Positions 5,304 to 7,713 of a DNA stretch of 7,713 bases are shown here, in pieces. The stretch is taken from assembly GCA_031280065.1 (NCBI GenBank), contig JAITHH010000152.1, forward strand, positions 1-7,713, written 5' to 3'. Under the pieces are notes generated by a model. The model was not told where the DNA came from. It did no database searches and saw only the letters and a list, made by a program, of their open reading frames with translations. The first letter of the stretch is position 1, and each line of letters begins with the position of its first letter. The position numbers and the translations under genes are program-made. This DNA comes from Treponema sp. Lineage in GTDB: Bacteria; Spirochaetota; Spirochaetia; Treponematales; Breznakiellaceae.

Positions 5304-6493
5304 GCCGCCTCCCCCGTCCGCCGCCGGATCCAGAGAATCGCGCTGTTCAGGGCGAGGATCAGGACAAAGAGCGTAACCCCAATGGAAAAGAGCATCCCGC
5401 TGTGGCGGCCAGAGGAATAGCCCATCTCCAGGGCGATGGTCGCCGTGAGGGTCCGCACGCTGTCCAGAGGGCTTTTGATAAGCTGCGCTGAATTCCCCGC
5501 CACCAGGATCACCGCCATGGTCTCTCCCGCGGCGCGGGAAATTCCCAAGATGATCCCCGCGATCACCCCGGAACGGGCGTGGGGCAGGGTTACCGCCCAG
5601 GCGGTCTGCATGGCGCTGGCCCCCAATGCCAGACTCGCCTCGCGGCAGGACTGGGGAACCCCCCGCAGGGCGGTCTCGGCGATGACGATGATCGTGGGGA
5701 GGATCATCATCCCCAGGACGATTACCGCCGCCAGGAGACTGTTCCCCGTCGCGCCGTGGAAGGTACGCTTCACCCAGGGCACGATCACCATGAGGCCAAA
5801 GAACCCGTACACCACCGAGGGAATTCCCGCCAGCAGTTCTATGCCGGCCCGGGCCAGGCGGGCGTATTTATCCGGGGTGAATTCCGCCAGGAACAGCGCG
5901 GAGAGCAGGGCCAGGGGCAGCCCCAAAAGGATAGCGCCCAGGCTCGCCAGGACGCTGCCCAGGATCATGGGAAAGATGCCGTAGCGTTTTTGGTACGCGG
6001 GCCGCCATTCCAGGCCGCCCAGGAACCGCGCCGGGCTGGAGGGCGGCTCCGGCAGGAGGATGTGTACCGTGGGCTTCATGCCGGGCAGTCCGGGGTACTC
6101 CGCGGTAACGGTGTACGCCTCCGGGCTTTGAATGTCCGCGCCGGCGCTCCCGGCAAAGGAAAGCTGTTTTTCCGGGTCCGCTTCGGCGCGGTTTACGGTA
6201 AAGTCCAGGGTTCGCGAGGTTTCCGGCCCGGCGAATGACAGCGACACGGTTTCGGTTTCCGGGGGAAGCGCTATCATGGCGGTATCTTCCCGGTAGACGG
6301 TTCCGTTCACGGTGATTTCATCGATGCCCTCGGTAACGAGGCGGATGCCCGGCGCGGTGGGGCGTGTAAAGGGTTCGATGCCCTGGGCGAAGATGAAGAG
6401 CAGGATCGCTCCCAGGGCGATGACGGACGAGAAGGCCGCCGCCGTAACGAGGTATTTAAAAAGAACATCCGTTGTTCGCGGACTCAACAGCAT
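5300..6493 (-). CDS. pstC: Phosphate ABC transporter permease PstC with extra extracytoplasmic domain
   Basis: This inner-membrane partner of PstA forms the phosphate pathway. At 397 residues it is about 100 longer than typical PstC. TM1 is at about 13-36; the extra, mostly polar, beta-rich segment at about 44-156 lies between TM1 and the conserved FLGGLEWRP stretch (157-165), so it should sit in the periplasm. Further hydrophobic segments are at about 173-203, 219-241, 252-275, 307-333 and 367-388. Family motifs include ELLAGIPSVVYGFFGL (219-234), the EAA-type loop EASLALGASAMQTAWAVTLP (285-304) and GISRAAGETMAV (317-328). ATG is supported by GAGGAG five bases upstream. pstA follows with a 4-base overlap; pstS precedes by 289 bases of repeat-rich DNA. 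Frame and motifs are intact, so the insertion is not obviously a sequencing artefact. Confidence 0.96.
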   Translation of the reverse strand: MLLSPRTTDVLFKYLVTAAAFSSVIALGAILLFIFAQGIEPFTRPTAPGIRLVTEGIDEITVNGTVYREDTAMIALPPETETVSLSFAGPETSRTLDFTVNRAEADPEKQLSFAGSAGADIQSPEAYTVTAEYPGLPGMKPTVHILLPEPPSSPARFLGGLEWRPAYQKRYGIFPMILGSVLASLGAILLGLPLALLSALFLAEFTPDKYARLARAGIELLAGIPSVVYGFFGLMVIVPWVKRTFHGATGNSLLAAVIVLGMMILPTIIVIAETALRGVPQSCREASLALGASAMQTAWAVTLPHARSGVIAGIILGISRAAGETMAVILVAGNSAQLIKSPLDSVRTLTATIALEMGYSSGRHSGMLFSIGVTLFVLILALNSAILWIRRRTGEAA

Positions 6494-6514
6494 ATTTTCT
6501 CCTCAGAAACCACT

Positions 6515-6557
6515 CTTAATGGGGGCCCAAACCTGTGGTTCGATGGTCCCCCCGGCC
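6515..6557 (-). repeat. Partial palindromic repeat copy upstream of pstC (inverted)
   Basis: It matches the reverse complement of 4401-4450: CTTAAYGGGGG at 6515-6525 (10 of 11) and a 17-base block at 6530-6546 (15 of 17, including exact GGTTCGATGG), ending in CCCCCCGG. About ten bases of the GC stem seen in the 4374-4446 copy are missing. Confidence 0.6.
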
Positions 6558-6564
6558 ACGCGCT

Positions 6565-6582
6565 GCTCAGGCTAAAGCCTTC
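6565..6582 (+). repeat. 18-base dispersed motif, copy at pstS-pstC gap
   Basis: The 18 bases GCTCAGGCTAAAGCCTTC are exactly repeated, in inverse orientation, at 130-147. Similarity continues into CGC-TGTG at the right. It contains a small dyad AGGCT-AA-AGCCT. Confidence 0.7.
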
Positions 6583-6757
6583 GCGCATGTGGGCAATATG
6601 GGGGATTACGGGCGTTACGCTGTGCCGCACACTCAAGCTCAACGCCCTGCGGGCGCTGTTACTAAGCGGGGGCGTTGCGGGGGGCGGGGAAGGCCGCTTT
6701 CGCGGCCAATTCCAGGACCCGCATGGGGGGCAGCGGAAGCCCGCAGGGCTGGAGCGA

Positions 6758-6774
6758 GGGGGGCGTACCCCCCC
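6758..6774 (-). terminator. GC-rich hairpin just downstream of pstS
   Basis: Six G (6758-6763) face seven C (6768-6774) eight bases after the pstS stop, forming a short, very stable stem on the pstS transcript. There is no T-run, so full termination is doubtful. Partial termination or 3'-end protection of a pstS-only transcript would fit the common excess of binding protein over permease (inference). Confidence 0.3.
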
Positions 6775-6782
6775 TTAATTTG

Positions 6783-7628
6783 TCACTTTACCGGTATCCA
6801 GCTCGTCTTTACGATGTCCTGCCCCGGCGGACTCAGTACCCAGTCCAGAAACGCCCGGGTCTCGCGGTGAAGCGCCTTGCCCTTCTTCGTAAGCAGCAGG
6901 AAAGGCCGGGCAATCTTATAAGTGCCGCTGACCACATTGGCGGGAGTTGCCGCAACGCCCTCCACTTGCAGGGCCTTTACCGTGCCGTCCACAGAGCCCA
7001 GGGAGATGTAGCCCACCGCATCCGCGTTCCGGGAAATCTCCGCCTTGATCGCCCCGGTGCCGTCGAACTCCACCGCGCCCTTCACCAACTGATCCTGGAA
7101 CTTGAGCAGCTCCTCAAACGCGCCCCTGGTTCCCGATCCCGGCTCCCGGGAAACCACGGCGATGGCGCCGCTCTTGCCCGGGTCAAGCTGGCTCCAATCG
7201 GTGATTCTGCCGGTGTAAATGTCCCTGATCTGATCCCCGGAAAGGCTGGTAAGGGGGTTGGCGGGATTGACGATCACCGCGATGCCGTCCACGGCGATCA
7301 GGGTCTGGTCAATGCCGGTTCCCTTTTCCGCGGCGGAGAGTTCCCGGCTGGACATGCCGATTTCGGCGGTCTCCGCAGGCACAGCCTTGATCCCGTCCCC
7401 GGACCCGGTGGCGCTCACGCTGAAATCCACGTGGCTCATGCCCTTCTTATACGCCGCGATGAGCAGTTCCATCAGGGGATTCACCGAGGTGGAACCCGCG
7501 ATGGTGATGGTATAGGGTGCGGGGCCCCCGCTTCCCGCGCCCCCGTTCCGGGACTCCCCCGCGCCGCCGGCGGACACCGGCATCCAGGCAATCACCGCCA
7601 GCAGCGCCGCAACAGAAAACCGTTTCAT
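6783..7628 (-). CDS. pstS: Phosphate ABC transporter substrate-binding protein PstS
   Basis: This periplasmic phosphate-binding protein delivers phosphate to PstC/PstA. The 281-residue product starts with a Sec signal peptide (MKRF, hydrophobic 5-16, likely cleavage after VSA at 18-20). There is no lipobox cysteine, so it is predicted soluble rather than a lipoprotein. A glycine-rich linker (21-37) precedes the mature domain. Phosphate-site motifs are AGSTSVNP (44-51), TGSGDGI (74-80), GMSSREL (91-97) and REPGSGTRGAF (161-171), matching the family's binding Ser/Thr, Asp and Arg residues. ATG at 7628 is chosen because AGGAG lies seven bases upstream; the in-frame TTG two codons earlier is too close to that site. 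It is the first gene of the pst operon, with a structured leader. Confidence 0.97.
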   Translation of the reverse strand: MKRFSVAALLAVIAWMPVSAGGAGESRNGGAGSGGPAPYTITIAGSTSVNPLMELLIAAYKKGMSHVDFSVSATGSGDGIKAVPAETAEIGMSSRELSAAEKGTGIDQTLIAVDGIAVIVNPANPLTSLSGDQIRDIYTGRITDWSQLDPGKSGAIAVVSREPGSGTRGAFEELLKFQDQLVKGAVEFDGTGAIKAEISRNADAVGYISLGSVDGTVKALQVEGVAATPANVVSGTYKIARPFLLLTKKGKALHRETRAFLDWVLSPPGQDIVKTSWIPVK

Positions 7629-7635
7629 AAGCAAA

Positions 7636-7640
7636 CTCCT
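7636..7640 (-). promoter_or_regulatory. Ribosome binding site of pstS
   Basis: AGGAG on the minus strand, seven bases (TTTGCTT) before the ATG at 7628. It leaves only one base before the alternative TTG at 7634, which argues against that start. Confidence 0.75.
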
Positions 7641-7643
7641 TAT

Positions 7644-7669
7644 GCGCGGCGGATTCCTGCCCGCCGCGC
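7644..7669 (-). promoter_or_regulatory. Stem-loop in the pstS leader
   Basis: GCGCGGCGG (7644-7652) and CCGCCGCGC (7661-7669) are perfect 9-base inverted arms around an 8-base loop, ending three bases upstream of the pstS ribosome binding site. On the transcript it would be a very stable hairpin that could stabilise the mRNA or influence translation. The remaining upstream sequence to the window edge shows no clear -35/-10 pair or Pho box. Confidence 0.5.
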
Positions 7670-7713
7670 TCTTGGTATGATGGCTTAAATCTACGGGTTC
7701 TCTGTTAGGGGCC

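Larger units (their letters stand above)
6494..6782. other. Repeat-rich, gene-free interval between pstS and pstC
   Basis: The interval is 289 bases of mostly GC-rich sequence with several inverted repeats: the copy at 6515-6557, the motif at 6565-6582, GGCCGC/GCGGCC at 6692-6697 with 6702-6707, and a G6/C7 hairpin at 6758-6774. Plus-strand open frames here have the arginine- and glycine-rich composition expected of spurious translation. Only the pstC ribosome binding site at 6499-6503 is recognisable as a signal. Confidence 0.6.

Noticed and set aside
7632..7634. TTG as start of pstS, two codons before the ATG
   Set aside because: Only one base would separate it from the AGGAG sequence, while the ATG at 7628 has an ideal seven-base gap.
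6675..7688. Long plus-strand open reading frame of 337 codons
   Set aside because: It is antisense to pstS, which has clear family motifs, a signal peptide and a ribosome binding site. The plus-strand translation is rich in Arg, Gly and His with no recognisable domain, as expected from GC-rich antisense sequence.
7670..7713. Pho box upstream of pstS
   Set aside because: Some TAACA and CTGT-like words are present but they do not form properly spaced repeats. The region is cut off by the window edge, so no claim is made.

Overview
The window is a GC-rich bacterial chromosomal segment in which every confidently recognised gene lies on the minus strand. From right to left it holds a high-affinity phosphate uptake operon (pstS-pstC-pstA-pstB), a 6-pyruvoyl-tetrahydropterin synthase/QueD-family gene with its own promoter, and a large methyl-accepting chemotaxis protein. 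A motile diderm is implied by a chemoreceptor plus an exported, non-lipidated PstS. A spirochaete of the Treponema group (for example an insect-gut relative) is my best guess, from the pterin enzyme variant and the style of the GC-rich intergenic palindromes. That assignment is inference, not proof.

Layout by region. 7635-7713: short pstS leader with a strong stem-loop just upstream of the ribosome binding site. 6783-7628: pstS. 6494-6782: gene-free, filled with GC-rich inverted repeats. 5300-6493: pstC, with an unusual extra domain of about 110 residues. 4470-5303: pstA, overlapping pstC by 4 bases. 4332-4469: gap holding a copy of the palindromic repeat. 3585-4331: pstB, with a TTG start. 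3360-3584: AT-rich regulatory island with a good sigma-70 promoter and several dyads. 2877-3359: the pterin synthase gene. 2402-2876: mostly non-coding, with a diverged direct repeat that looks like protein-coding debris. 290-2401: the chemoreceptor. 1-289: further copies of the palindromic repeats.

How the genes work together. PstS captures phosphate in the periplasm, PstC and PstA form the membrane channel, and PstB supplies ATP hydrolysis. phoU, which often follows pstB, is absent, and the next gene has a separate promoter. The pterin enzyme and the chemoreceptor look functionally unrelated to phosphate uptake.

The window is mostly ordinary in gene content, and I do not see a clearly new multi-gene system. 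The points most worth following up are the pterin synthase lacking the usual catalytic cysteine under a possible metalloregulator-type operator, the enlarged PstC, the palindromic repeats lodged at two junctions inside the pst operon, and the coding-like duplicated fragment at 2560-2831.
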